Part shown: positions 21,448 to 31,108 of the stretch, piece after piece
Numbering within the stretch: position 1 is the first letter of the stretch
Layout: each line of letters opens with the position of its first letter
Virus record (IMG/VR): IMGVR_UViG_3300035703_000292
Span: 1 to 33,133 of that record
From: a virus
Strand: one strand, 5' to 3'
DNA length: 33,133 nt
Position numbers and translations under genes: made by a program
Notes under the pieces: generated by a model
Told to the model about the DNA's origin: nothing
Databases searched by the model: none
The model's input: only the letters and a program-made list of their open reading frames with translations

Positions 21448-22023
21448 TTATTTACAGGTTTGAGATAGACTTGTTAGAAGTTGTGCCCAGTTTCCTGCTA
21501 ACAATGCCTGCAATGTACTTGCAGAGGAAACTGCACTTCCTTTAAAAATTTTTCCAGAAATTCTAAGATTACTATTAATATTAATACTTTTTGCAGAAAC
21601 TAAACACATTGTTCCAGCAGCAAGTCTCATTTCACCACCAGTTGCAAGAGTTACTTGTCCATTCGAATTTACGATAAAATTACCTTGACCATCTTCACCA
21701 GAAGTCACAAAATATATGTTTTTTGCAGAAAGGCGAATATTTCCATTACTGGCGACTAAATCAATGTCCCCATTTGCCGCACAAATAGTTCTTGCAGGAT
21801 TATCTTTTTGCTCTGGATCTAGATTATGACCACATGTTTCTCTATAAGTTCCTTGGATATGCTCGACTTTATTTCCATTTTTTCCATAAACAACATGATT
21901 ACCAGCAGATGTCATGATAGTTAAATCACGACCATCATCTTTAGATTCTGGACCTAAAGGACCACAATGTATGAGAGCATGTGTATTATCTCCAAGTGTG
22001 TAGTCTGGTGCTGGTCTAGTCAT
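21448..22023 (-). CDS. gp5 beta-helix-like spike protein, 191 aa
   Basis: The protein resembles the C-terminal triple-stranded beta-helix/needle of T4 gp5: repeats such as GNHVVYGKNGNKVEHIQG, NGDIDLVASNGNIRLSAKNI and NSNGQVTLATGGEMRLAAGT, with regular short strands and Asn/Gly turns, followed by a C-terminal helical tail (LQALLAGNWAQLLTSLSQTC). No lysozyme or OB-fold domain is present. The OB part appears in the 168-aa gene 2.4 kb upstream, so the gp5 functions seem divided. It starts at ATG 22021-22023 with AATAAATA upstream. Confidence 0.65.
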   Translation of the reverse strand: MTRPAPDYTLGDNTHALIHCGPLGPESKDDGRDLTIMTSAGNHVVYGKNGNKVEHIQGTYRETCGHNLDPEQKDNPARTICAANGDIDLVASNGNIRLSAKNIYFVTSGEDGQGNFIVNSNGQVTLATGGEMRLAAGTMCLVSAKSININSNLRISGKIFKGSAVSSASTLQALLAGNWAQLLTSLSQTCK

Positions 22024-22035
22024 TTAAAAATAATT

Positions 22036-24411
22036 CTATAATGGATTATTTATTGTTGCTCTAGTGGTTCCAACACAATCAACAACCTGAACAAGTTTAT
22101 TTGGGTCAATTGTTTGAATTTTCATATTTCTTAAAAATTCATTTAATGGTATAAATTTAAGCCTGGTTCTAAATTCCGCACCCAGTCCAGTACTACTTTC
22201 AATAGATAATCTTGGAATTGTTGTAAATCCGTAACCAGGAGAAATAATATTAATACCAACAACTTGTCCTATTTCATTTGTTTGTAGCTCAAATTCGGAT
22301 CCATTATTTCCACCATCAACGGATACCATATCTCCAGGAGTATATCCTATTCCCGTATTGATAATATCAACTCCTATGATAGTAGAAACCGCATTATTAT
22401 TACCAGTTCCTGAAGTATCATTATTTTGCTGAATTCCACCATCAACAACATCTTGAACAGCGCCATCACCATCACCACCATCTTCGCCATCTTCATCTTC
22501 ACCATCTTCATCTTGATCACCATCTAATATAACAGATGGTTTTAGTATATAAACACTAACACTTTCAGTATCAGTCTGATTTGCTGTAGGTGCATTTGAA
22601 TTTGTCGCTGTTAATGTATAAATGTTTGTTCCATTTCCACCACCAGATGGAAAACTATAATTTGAAGGTATTACGACACTTACACTTCCATTCGAAGGTA
22701 AACTACTTAATCCATCAACATTTAATGAAACTGATGTTGAGTTTAGTGATTGCCATGTCAGATTAATAATATCTCCAGGATTTACAGACGTTGGTGATGC
22801 TGTAAAGCTTACAATTTCTGGAGGTGATGTGTTTATTTGTAAATCTGTTGATGTGCCAGCTTTTAAAACTGTTAGAATAAAAGTTCTAGTTGTTTGTTGT
22901 GGAGTTGAATCTAAATTTATTTTAGTTGCTGTTAAAGTAAAAGTTTTTGTTGTTGAATCTTCACCAGGACTAAATGTCACATCATTTACTGTTACGGGAA
23001 TGATTACTTCACCAATCAATGGTAGAGTTTCATATCCAGGAACATCAAGAGACACTGTATCCGTATTTGATACATCCCATCTTATTGATACAGAATTTCC
23101 AACAACTAATGGATTAGGGGAACCAAGAAATGATGATATAACCGGCGCTCCTCCATTATAATTATCACTATAGTCACTACCATCATCTGTTATTACTATT
23201 TCAACGACTTCATCTTCATTATCTCCATCTTCACCTAAAATTGCATATCCAGAAGCATTAACACCACAACCAGCAGGATCAACAATTGAGACAAATGGAG
23301 GAGATTTATAACCACTTCCACCACTCAGTAAATTCGCACCAACGACCTGTCCTATTTTATTTACAACTGTCTGTGCAACTGCTCCAGAACCACCACCACC
23401 GAAAAGAATAATTTGAGGAATTCCACATTCAAATGTTCCGGTGTAACATTCTCCTGGAGATTGTGATGTATTCGAATCTGGTCCGAAGAAATCATCTAAC
23501 CACTCGTTTGCAGTTTGAGTGATTTCTCCAACAAAAGTATCAGAAATACCAAAATTAAATTTATTAAAATTATCAATTGCTGTTGGACTTACACTACCAT
23601 TTAAATCATTGACGAATTCTTGTAATACAGGACAATCTGGTTGTCCACATAAAAATCCTTGAAATCCTAGGATTGTGCTAATTGCACTACTAACAGAACC
23701 ACTAATTTGTGCAACACCAGATAAGATGTCATTTATTTGATCAAAAATAGGCTCAAGAGCAGAATCGATCTGATTAACTAATTTATTGATTAATGCATTT
23801 GTCCACTGTTCTATAGCACATAGTGGTGCATTAATAATTTGACCGATAAGAGAATATACAAAATCTCCAACCAAATCAAATAATCCTTTTATAATTTTTT
23901 CAAATGCACAAAATAGTTGATCAAATATTGCCTCACCCAATGATTCTTTAATTGTTTTTAATAGAGGAGGTAATAATTTTTCTAAAGCAGTTTCAATTAA
24001 TCCTTTAATTTTATTAAAAATCCAGTTACGAAGTCTTTGAATAAGAGTTTTTAAAATTCCAGTTATTGCAGAAATTATAGATCGAATTTTTCCTTGTAAT
24101 TTTTGAATTTTATTAATTGTTCCCTGAACGTATACATCATTAAATTTTTGAACGGTTTTTAATATTTCAAATAATTTTTGTATATTGTGATTAATTCCAC
24201 CTAATATTCCTTCTCCACACGGATTACCAACATGCCATTTCTGATTACTTAGTTCATAAAATTGTATATTACCAATCGTATCCCATTTTGTTTGCAGTAT
24301 TCTAGCATCACCGGAAAATAAATCAGTACCATTCAATAATGAATTTTGATCATAAAAAAGATTATTTAAATCAAAATTAATTGCATTTGGTAACTTAGAA
24401 TTGTCTGCCAT
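22036..24411 (-). CDS. Large virion structural protein with Ig-like domains, 791 aa
   Basis: Residues about 75-260 are long amphipathic helices (KIQKLQGKIRSIISAITGIL, TALEKLLPPLLKTIKESLGE), similar to baseplate or tail-associated bundles. Two Gly-Ser-Gly-Tyr motifs (GGSGYKSPPFVSI near 364-376; SPGYGFTTIPRLSI near 724-737) resemble repeats in the 2182-aa protein. Residues about 422-517 and 531-625 look like two bacterial Ig-like domains (VISSFLGSPNPLVVGNSVSI; IVSFTASPTSVNPGDIINLT). An acidic linker follows near residues 630-650. It starts at ATG 24409-24411. It is probably a virion protein anchored at the baseplate, and I cannot name the gene. Confidence 0.65.
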   Translation of the reverse strand: MADNSKLPNAINFDLNNLFYDQNSLLNGTDLFSGDARILQTKWDTIGNIQFYELSNQKWHVGNPCGEGILGGINHNIQKLFEILKTVQKFNDVYVQGTINKIQKLQGKIRSIISAITGILKTLIQRLRNWIFNKIKGLIETALEKLLPPLLKTIKESLGEAIFDQLFCAFEKIIKGLFDLVGDFVYSLIGQIINAPLCAIEQWTNALINKLVNQIDSALEPIFDQINDILSGVAQISGSVSSAISTILGFQGFLCGQPDCPVLQEFVNDLNGSVSPTAIDNFNKFNFGISDTFVGEITQTANEWLDDFFGPDSNTSQSPGECYTGTFECGIPQIILFGGGGSGAVAQTVVNKIGQVVGANLLSGGSGYKSPPFVSIVDPAGCGVNASGYAILGEDGDNEDEVVEIVITDDGSDYSDNYNGGAPVISSFLGSPNPLVVGNSVSIRWDVSNTDTVSLDVPGYETLPLIGEVIIPVTVNDVTFSPGEDSTTKTFTLTATKINLDSTPQQTTRTFILTVLKAGTSTDLQINTSPPEIVSFTASPTSVNPGDIINLTWQSLNSTSVSLNVDGLSSLPSNGSVSVVIPSNYSFPSGGGNGTNIYTLTATNSNAPTANQTDTESVSVYILKPSVILDGDQDEDGEDEDGEDGGDGDGAVQDVVDGGIQQNNDTSGTGNNNAVSTIIGVDIINTGIGYTPGDMVSVDGGNNGSEFELQTNEIGQVVGINIISPGYGFTTIPRLSIESSTGLGAEFRTRLKFIPLNEFLRNMKIQTIDPNKLVQVVDCVGTTRATINNPL
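22047..22054 (-). promoter_or_regulatory. Candidate late promoter octamer AATAAATA for the gp5 beta-helix-like gene
   Basis: On the minus strand AATAAATA lies within the last codons of the 791-aa gene, about 23 nt before the ATG at 22021-22023. Confidence 0.35.
22461..22524 (-). repeat. Acidic Asp/Glu/Gly low-complexity tract
   Basis: A GAT/GAA/GGT-rich tract of about 64 nt encodes a run of mostly D, E and G residues (about residues 630-650 of the 791-aa protein). It could bind divalent cations or be a flexible linker, and it is prone to length change. Confidence 0.7.
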
Positions 24412-24423
24412 TATTGTTCACTT

Positions 24424-24930
24424 TTATTTTCGTTTTCTGAAAGAGCTTGATGGTATATTCTTTTCTGGAGTTTTCTTCCCTTTTGGTGTTTTATCCCCTG
24501 ATCCATATAAATTTGCTGGAGATGGTGTAATAGGATTGAAATAATTCAAAGTTTTTTTGAATTCAGTACATCCATTATTTACTTGTTCGGTCGCAGATAT
24601 TTCATAAGTTGGATCACTTCTACCAAAAACACCTACAATATATGGTTTTTCATAATCATCATCTAAAAATAATCCCAAAACCCATTCACCACCAACAAGA
24701 CCTGTTGATGTTCTATTTAGAGACCCATGAGAGGTTGGACGGAGGACAATTGCCCATGGTAAATCATCATCCTGTAATAGACCACATTCACTAGGATGAT
24801 ATCCAACTATTCTAACCTTAACTCTATCTCCCCATTTTTGAGCACTAGTTTTATTTTCTAATTGACCTAGGGGAATTTGTCCAATCCAAAATCTAGGAGG
24901 AGTTTTTCCAAAAAATCCTGGTTTAAACAT
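24424..24930 (-). CDS. gp5: gp5-type baseplate hub OB-fold protein, 168 aa
   Basis: The protein has the T4 gp5 N-terminal OB-fold pattern: RFWIGQIPLGQLEN, KWGDRVKVRIVGYHPSEC, DDLPWAIVLRPTSHGS, GEWVLGLFLDDDYEKPYIVG and VFGRSDPT. In T4 this domain docks on the gp27 trimer, and the gp27 gene is immediately upstream here (one-base spacing). It is only the OB part: the lysozyme and beta-helix parts of T4 gp5 are missing, and a beta-helix-like protein lies about 2.4 kb downstream. The C-terminus is basic and Pro/Lys-rich (GKKTPEKNIP). It starts at ATG 24928-24930. Confidence 0.8.
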   Translation of the reverse strand: MFKPGFFGKTPPRFWIGQIPLGQLENKTSAQKWGDRVKVRIVGYHPSECGLLQDDDLPWAIVLRPTSHGSLNRTSTGLVGGEWVLGLFLDDDYEKPYIVGVFGRSDPTYEISATEQVNNGCTEFKKTLNYFNPITPSPANLYGSGDKTPKGKKTPEKNIPSSSFRKRK

Positions 24931-26220
24931 TTAACTATTTCCCCCGCCAGTATATTTACCATATGTATCACGAACTAAAGTCATGTGTGTTGTTGATCCA
25001 TATTGACCTTCTGGAGTAAAATGATGAGCTAGATGAACTATCAAATATTTTCCACTCAAAGTTTCATCAAAACTACCTTCGCTTTTATTCTCACTTGTTA
25101 ATTTTCTAAAATTAATGTCCAAGTTTTTACCAGCCTGTAAATTTAGATTGCATGGAACAACAATATTTAATACCTGAGTAAACAATAAATTATATCTCAT
25201 GATAGATTTTGCATGATATAATCTAGGATCATTATTGATGCTGGTGCTTAATCCAACTTCCATATTGCCGGTATCCAATACAAAATAATTTGTTCTAGTA
25301 AAAGCAGTAGCAGATTCAAATTCTTCAGAATATTCTGGTTTATTACCCATATATTCAAATCCAGTCTCAGATAGTTTTACATATATTTCATCATACTGAA
25401 ATGTATATGGATTGAAAAATACATTTTTAGTTTTGTAGACTCCAGCTCTGAGTGCTGATAAAACATTCTGATTTTTTGTATGGTTATAATTCAGAATGTA
25501 GAAATTACTTTGTTCGGCGCGTGAAATTACATCAGTATAAGTATACGTTTGGACTGATGGAGATTTAACTAAAGAATCTATGGATTTAAAATTAAAATAT
25601 TCTTTAGATTCCCAGAAGAAATAACCTGGTATTCCAGAAGAAGAAATAGATTTAGGTGCCAATGATAAAATAGTATCAAATGGACGTCTTGCACAACCTG
25701 GAAATGCATATGCATTTGAAGTTGATTCGACAGAAATACGAGAAGGTGGTATTTCTAATTCGTTTGTTAAAATTTGCCTAACAGTATTTCCAACATTATT
25801 ATAATATTTTTTATACAATGTTTTATTTTCATTCTTGATTGCAGATTCTGAGGATAGATTGAGCAATACTACCTGCCTAGAAAATTCATCTTTAGGTGCA
25901 ACAACTCCAGTCACATAAAGAGGATAATTACTAAAATCTAATGATCCACCAGATTCACTTCTTATAATTGCCTTAACTGTTTCTTTACCTCTAATTGGTA
26001 AAGATGAAAATACTGTTCCAACTCTTTCTTGAGTATCCTGTGTATTTTCTGCTCGAATACTATTGCCAGTATCAACAAAAGAAAGAGTTGCGGTAATATG
26101 TGGTGAAAATAAACTTTCATAATATGAAAAAGTCGTGGTCGCTAATTTAATATCAACTGATCTCGTATCATTTTCTATTAAAATCTGGTCATAAGGAGAT
26201 GGACGAGTTTGTCTTGCCAT
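24931..26220 (-). CDS. gp27: gp27-type baseplate hub protein, 429 aa
   Basis: This matches the T4 gp27 hub family: an N-terminal beta region (VDIKLATTTFSYYESLFSPH, then ITATLSFVDTGNSIRAE), PFDTILSLAPKSISSSGIPG and a C-terminal YLIVHLAHHFTPEGQYGSTT with the usual TLVRDTYGKY end. In T4 a gp27 trimer forms the central hub channel that carries gp5. The size is close to T4 gp27 (391 aa). It starts at ATG 26218-26220, one base from the stop of the upstream 859-aa gene, and directly precedes the OB-fold gene. Confidence 0.8.
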   Translation of the reverse strand: MARQTRPSPYDQILIENDTRSVDIKLATTTFSYYESLFSPHITATLSFVDTGNSIRAENTQDTQERVGTVFSSLPIRGKETVKAIIRSESGGSLDFSNYPLYVTGVVAPKDEFSRQVVLLNLSSESAIKNENKTLYKKYYNNVGNTVRQILTNELEIPPSRISVESTSNAYAFPGCARRPFDTILSLAPKSISSSGIPGYFFWESKEYFNFKSIDSLVKSPSVQTYTYTDVISRAEQSNFYILNYNHTKNQNVLSALRAGVYKTKNVFFNPYTFQYDEIYVKLSETGFEYMGNKPEYSEEFESATAFTRTNYFVLDTGNMEVGLSTSINNDPRLYHAKSIMRYNLLFTQVLNIVVPCNLNLQAGKNLDINFRKLTSENKSEGSFDETLSGKYLIVHLAHHFTPEGQYGSTTHMTLVRDTYGKYTGGGNS

Positions 26221-26221
26221 T

Positions 26222-28801
26222 TTACACTAGCTCCCAGTTTGAAATATCTTGTGAAGAATCACTTTCAAGATAAACATATTCTTTTGGTCCTTTTACATAT
26301 CTAGTTGTTGTTTTTGTACTTACAACAGGTTGTACTGCATATGCTATAATTGTATTTGAATCTAAACTATTTTTCATATCCAAGTTTCCTCTCTCTATTT
26401 TTGCAACATCAATAGAAGTATTTGCAGTGGCAGAAATCAAATTACTTTCTTTTTTTACTTTTTCAAGTCTATCGTAAAATTCATTTACAGTTATTCGTCT
26501 ACCATTTTCATCAAAATATTTGTCTACTGCAAAAAGTCCATCTTTCCCCCTCACAAAAGTACCGACACCCGGAATTTTAACTTCTTCTCCACTTCCAGGA
26601 CTAGAATTTATTACAGTTTTTAATCTATCCAAATCAGTTTGGTTAATAGTTGGTTTTGACGGTGGTTCTGATTTTTTAATTTTATCCAACGGAGTTGCTT
26701 TAGATCCTTTTGATAGATGTGCAACAAATCCTTTTGTTCCTTGTAACAATGCTCTATAACCAAATCCATCAGCATGATAAACAACTTGGCCAACTGGAAT
26801 AGGTACATCTATACCAGATTTATGGGCAGCAATATCAACACCACCCCAAGAACTTCCCATACTTCTTGTCATATGAGCATTTTGTTCTTGAAAAATGTAA
26901 TTACGAAGTTGTTGATCAGTTATTCTTTGATTTGGATCAATAGAAACACCAGCATTTGTAAAAGTAAATGCTTGTCTCCTTGCAATTAAAGCTTTTGCTA
27001 CTCTAAATGCCGCTTGTCTGGCATCTATTAATCCTTGAGGAGTTCCATTATTTTCGGCTTGTAAAGTCTTTAAATTTAAAAGTTGAGATGGACCTATATG
27101 AAAATGTTCTCCAGTTACCCTACCTGTTTTTCCTTGGAAAGCAGTATTTGTTCCTATCAATTCAGTTGGTGTATATTGTGTAAGAACATCTGCCTCAACA
27201 AAAGAAGGAACTTGTGCTGGTTTTGTAATTTTTCCACGAGATCCTCCACGATTAAATCCGAATGTATGATTATGCCTAGATTTATCATCTGTCATTTCAT
27301 CATTCCTCTGTTCGTATCCCTGATTTCTAAAATCTGGAAGGATACCAACAAACTTTGCAGCTTCAGATTGTTTTGATGAATCTAAAAGTGCTTGTGCAAC
27401 AACATCCAATCCCTTTACAGATGCACCATTTCCTGGATATTTTTTAATATGTGCAATTGCAGTTTCTCTATCAACAACCTTTCCCCATTCACTATATCCA
27501 CCAAATTTTCTCACTGGTTGATATTGATTTTCTGCAAGAATAACTTGTTTTGCAGATTGTCCACGATTTGCCATTCTATTGTAAATTGATTGTGCCACAT
27601 CTGCGGCACCTTGTGGATTTGTATTTTCGTAAAGAGATATGAGAGATAGTAACCAAAAATCAGAAGTACCTCCAGTAACAACAGGTTCACCGCCAGGCGG
27701 TAGACCATTTCCACCACCATCAGTTGGTTTTTCTTTTTCACCCTTTCTACCACTTACAAGTTTAGTGAAAGATTTAAGATTTTTTGATAATCTTTCAAAT
27801 AAATTATTATTTTCATTTTGTTGAGCTAGATTCGCTTCGGAAATCTGCGTATTTGTTTTAAAAAATCTAAATGAATTGACAGATTGTCTTGCTTTCTTAC
27901 CTTTTGCAGTTCCTCTTGCAAATGTTCCTGAAGTAACTTTTGACTTAGTTGCTTCTGATGCAGTTCCAACATCTTGTTTTGTCTTTTGTGATGTTGGTTG
28001 AACTGTTCCTCCTTCAGCAAAAGACTGAATCGGAACTCCTGGTTGTGGTTGATATGGATTATTAAATCTGTTTATTGGTTGTGGTTGCCCGGTTGTTGGA
28101 GCTCTTGGACCAGAATTAAATCTTGAAATATTTTGCTGTCCTTGTTTAATAACTTGCGAAACAGACCTACCTTTTTGAACCGCAGCTTTACCACCACCTG
28201 CAATAAAACTAGAATAATTTGGACTACTTACAGTTGGAACTTGAGGTGAAGATGTTGCATTAAAAACAGAAAACAAACCATTCATCAATTTATCGATAAT
28301 ATTAAGTTCATTATCAAGACTATTGATTCCTTCATCAACTTGTTTACGTTCAGTATTCAATTTTTCTTGCTGATTCGGTGTGATCGAATTTACTATTTTT
28401 ATAAATTCCATGGTTATATCACCAAGAAATTTAAAAAGTTCTTTTACAGCATTTATTATTTGTGGATTATCCTGAAAGAATTTTTTTATTCTTCTAATTA
28501 TTCCTGGTAAAGCATTCACTAAAAATCCTACAAAAATAATACCAAAAAATTCTTTAATCTTATCAAAGATACTCATTGGACCAGACATTATTTTATCTTT
28601 AATACTAGATAATGCCTTTCTAACTGTAGATGATTTTTCTAGTGTTTGTTCTTTTAATGATTTTTTTTCTTGTTCTTGTTGATTTTTTATAAAAGTGCTT
28701 TCGTTTAATCTTAGTTTTCTAAACTGTTTATTATTTCTAATTAAAAGACTATTGATTTTACTGGCGTTAATTTTTAACTTTTGTAGTTCTTTTGTTTCCA
28801 T
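26222..28801 (-). CDS. Tape-measure-like virion protein with SleB-like and M23-like domains, 859 aa
   Basis: Residues 30-140 are charged helices plus a hydrophobic segment, IFVGFLVNALPGIIRRIKKF, shared in form with the 762-aa protein upstream. Residues 380-520 resemble cell-wall hydrolase SleB/transglycosylase: LLSLISLYENTNPQGAADVA with a candidate catalytic Glu 392, SIYNRMANRG and HNHTFGFNRGG. Residues 555-700 carry M23 peptidase-like pieces: GRVTGEHFHIG (His 566, His 568), then GGVDIAAHKSGIDVPIPVG and AHLSKG, in the reverse order of the usual M23 fold and with Trp at the first zinc-ligand position. It probably opens the cell wall during DNA injection. The C-terminus (YVKGPKEYVYLE) is unassigned. 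It starts at ATG 28799-28801. Confidence 0.65.
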   Translation of the reverse strand: METKELQKLKINASKINSLLIRNNKQFRKLRLNESTFIKNQQEQEKKSLKEQTLEKSSTVRKALSSIKDKIMSGPMSIFDKIKEFFGIIFVGFLVNALPGIIRRIKKFFQDNPQIINAVKELFKFLGDITMEFIKIVNSITPNQQEKLNTERKQVDEGINSLDNELNIIDKLMNGLFSVFNATSSPQVPTVSSPNYSSFIAGGGKAAVQKGRSVSQVIKQGQQNISRFNSGPRAPTTGQPQPINRFNNPYQPQPGVPIQSFAEGGTVQPTSQKTKQDVGTASEATKSKVTSGTFARGTAKGKKARQSVNSFRFFKTNTQISEANLAQQNENNNLFERLSKNLKSFTKLVSGRKGEKEKPTDGGGNGLPPGGEPVVTGGTSDFWLLSLISLYENTNPQGAADVAQSIYNRMANRGQSAKQVILAENQYQPVRKFGGYSEWGKVVDRETAIAHIKKYPGNGASVKGLDVVAQALLDSSKQSEAAKFVGILPDFRNQGYEQRNDEMTDDKSRHNHTFGFNRGGSRGKITKPAQVPSFVEADVLTQYTPTELIGTNTAFQGKTGRVTGEHFHIGPSQLLNLKTLQAENNGTPQGLIDARQAAFRVAKALIARRQAFTFTNAGVSIDPNQRITDQQLRNYIFQEQNAHMTRSMGSSWGGVDIAAHKSGIDVPIPVGQVVYHADGFGYRALLQGTKGFVAHLSKGSKATPLDKIKKSEPPSKPTINQTDLDRLKTVINSSPGSGEEVKIPGVGTFVRGKDGLFAVDKYFDENGRRITVNEFYDRLEKVKKESNLISATANTSIDVAKIERGNLDMKNSLDSNTIIAYAVQPVVSTKTTTRYVKGPKEYVYLESDSSQDISNWELV

Positions 28802-28816
28802 TTATCTTACCCTCAC

Positions 28817-31105
28817 CTATTGTACCAACCCATAGGCATTTGCAGCATATGCAATATAATTATTGCTGCGATTTGTAGAATACACATCTGGGGGAGATGA
28901 TGCATCAGAAACAGATTTCTGTGCCATTTCTCCACCAGATGATTGTGAAACAATTGGTGGAAGAGAAAATGGCGCAATTGAAACATTTGGTTTTGATGCT
29001 GGTTTAAGAGCATAACTTTTTTGTGGTTGTTTAATTGGTGTTATAAATGAAGTTTCAGGTCTGAATGGTTCTACTTTTACTTGGGTTGGACCTGAAGGTT
29101 GTGAAGGAATAGATGGAGTTGGTTCTGAAATTGGTTGTATTGGTTGCTCTGTTTGAGTTTGGGTGGGTCGTGGTGCAGGAGCAGGTTGTGGTGCAGGAGC
29201 AGGAGTTGGAGAAGGTTGAGAAACTTGTCCCCCATCAGCGGGCACTGATCCAGTAAAAGGTTCTGGTGCTTTTGTAGGTCTCCCTGGAACTTGTGGTACT
29301 GGTGGATTAACATCTGATGGTCCACCTCTTCCTGTCCCTTCTTGTGGAGGAATATTTCCAATCACTGGTGGAGTAATTTTTACACCAGCATCCTTAATTT
29401 TTTTATTTTTTTCTTGATTAATTAGATTTTCTAATTCAGAATTTAAATCATTTAATTGATTGGAAAATTGGAAGTTAATTTGTCTTTGATATGTATTATT
29501 TTCTTCTTGTTTTTTAATTGCATCTGTGAAATCATTCCACATTGTCGCGCCATTATCATTAATGTCTTTCAGAAGTGGTCTCCAACGCATTGCTTCACTT
29601 GCCCTGACAACTTCTTCTCCAGGAGCAAGCATTGCTGGGACACTGTCAACATTTCCAGGTCCTGTTCCTCCAACAGTTCCACCTTGAGATTTACCAAGAA
29701 TTTGAGGTAGTCCAGCAGCGCCTCTTCTACTAAATCCTTTTACAAGTGAATCTACAGTTACTCCCAATAGGTCTGCCAGTTCTTCAAGATTATTCGCCTT
29801 TATTTGAATTCCTCTTTCTTTTTTGTAAATGTCTATAATTCTTTTAACTAGTTGGGATTCAGTCTCCTTACCCAACATTCTTGACATTGCTTCTCTACTT
29901 AAAGTCGTTCCACTACGTGGAGAAGCTTTTTGTATATTTCTTCCTCCACCCGATAAAGTTCTAAATGCTTGTCCAGCTCTTCCAAAAGCACCTAACGTTG
30001 CAGACCCAGCAGTCATTTCCCCAGCAGGTCCTTCAAAAGGACTAGCCAATGCACCAACTGTAAGTGCTCCAAGACCTAATCCCAATGCACCATATCCAAG
30101 ACCTTGTGCTAATGGGGTATTATACCACGGTGTTTGTTGAGGTGTAGTTAGTGGTTTTTGTCCTATTGGATTATTTGGACCTGGTTGAAATATTGGAGCA
30201 ACAGGTATTGGTGGTCTTACTCCTCCTGGTGGAGTTGTCGGGATACTAATTGGTTGAAAATAAGGTGTAAATAATTTTACATATTGTGCAATTCCACCTG
30301 CTATACAAGCATAAACTCCCTTGCAGAAATCTGGAGTTCCAGGCCCAGGTCCCGGTCCACCACCTTTTGGACTTGTACCTCCACTAGGTGGTTTTGGTGG
30401 TTTACCCCAAACTCTTCGAATTAATTCAACAAGACCTTTAAGTCTTCTAACAAGATTTACAATCTTTATAATCGCACCTACAAGTTTTGCACCAATAAAA
30501 ATACCAACTAACCACTTCCAATGATTTGTTAAAAACTTAAATACTTCAAGAAGCTTTTGTCTATTTTTTTCATCAGACAACCATGAAAAGGCAGCATTAA
30601 CTAAAAATCCAGTTGCTATGGTTGTTAAAAACTGTATAATTCTATCAAAAATACTTTTTGCAGGAGCTGTAATCTTATCAAATGCGCCACGAATTAATCC
30701 AGAATCATTATTAATTGATTCTATTGCCTTTTCTTTCTGAACTGCCCTCTTCTTTAAAATAGATGTTCTTAAACTAGATAAAGATTGTTTTTTCTCAGTA
30801 ATTCTTGATGCAAAATCCAAAGACAATTGTTTTTGGATTTCTACAAGAATTCTATTTGTTTCAACTAATGTGGAATATATTTGCTTATCTTTACTATTTT
30901 CACCAGAAACTATTTTTGTTAACGTCTTTGTTACATCTTGTCCCTGTTCTTTTTGTGGTTGAATTGGTTTAAAAAAAGAAAAAGGAGTAGTTTTTAATTG
31001 GGGTTTTGATTTTGAAACACTAGAAAAAATAGAGGAAGAAACTGTGTTTTTCCCTAACTTTGGTATTGATGGTGCGCTAAAGAATGGTTGTTTTTCTAAT
31101 GCCAC
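28817..31105 (-). CDS. Tape-measure / tail-length determinator-like protein, 762 aa (GTG start)
   Basis: The start is a GTG (31103-31105), four bases from the gp51 stop. The N-terminal helical part (residues about 55-135) leads into FDRIIQFLTTIATGFLVNAA, a membrane-like helix also seen in the 859-aa protein, then a second hydrophobic helix (HWKWLVGIFIGAKLVGAIIK). Residues 474-500 have GGTVGGTGPGNVDSVPAMLA and PGEEVV, typical of the C-terminal end of phage tape-measure proteins. Pro/Gln-rich linkers follow at about 580-690. The position next to gp26, gp51 and gp27 fits a gp29-like hub/tail-length role, but similarity to T4 gp29 is not obvious. Confidence 0.6.
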   Translation of the reverse strand: MALEKQPFFSAPSIPKLGKNTVSSSIFSSVSKSKPQLKTTPFSFFKPIQPQKEQGQDVTKTLTKIVSGENSKDKQIYSTLVETNRILVEIQKQLSLDFASRITEKKQSLSSLRTSILKKRAVQKEKAIESINNDSGLIRGAFDKITAPAKSIFDRIIQFLTTIATGFLVNAAFSWLSDEKNRQKLLEVFKFLTNHWKWLVGIFIGAKLVGAIIKIVNLVRRLKGLVELIRRVWGKPPKPPSGGTSPKGGGPGPGPGTPDFCKGVYACIAGGIAQYVKLFTPYFQPISIPTTPPGGVRPPIPVAPIFQPGPNNPIGQKPLTTPQQTPWYNTPLAQGLGYGALGLGLGALTVGALASPFEGPAGEMTAGSATLGAFGRAGQAFRTLSGGGRNIQKASPRSGTTLSREAMSRMLGKETESQLVKRIIDIYKKERGIQIKANNLEELADLLGVTVDSLVKGFSRRGAAGLPQILGKSQGGTVGGTGPGNVDSVPAMLAPGEEVVRASEAMRWRPLLKDINDNGATMWNDFTDAIKKQEENNTYQRQINFQFSNQLNDLNSELENLINQEKNKKIKDAGVKITPPVIGNIPPQEGTGRGGPSDVNPPVPQVPGRPTKAPEPFTGSVPADGGQVSQPSPTPAPAPQPAPAPRPTQTQTEQPIQPISEPTPSIPSQPSGPTQVKVEPFRPETSFITPIKQPQKSYALKPASKPNVSIAPFSLPPIVSQSSGGEMAQKSVSDASSPPDVYSTNRSNNYIAYAANAYGLVQ

Positions 31106-31108
31106 TTA

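Noticed and set aside
21449-21456. TGTAAATA as a late promoter for the 272-aa gene
   Set aside because: It is only about two bases from the ATG, so transcription would start inside the gene.
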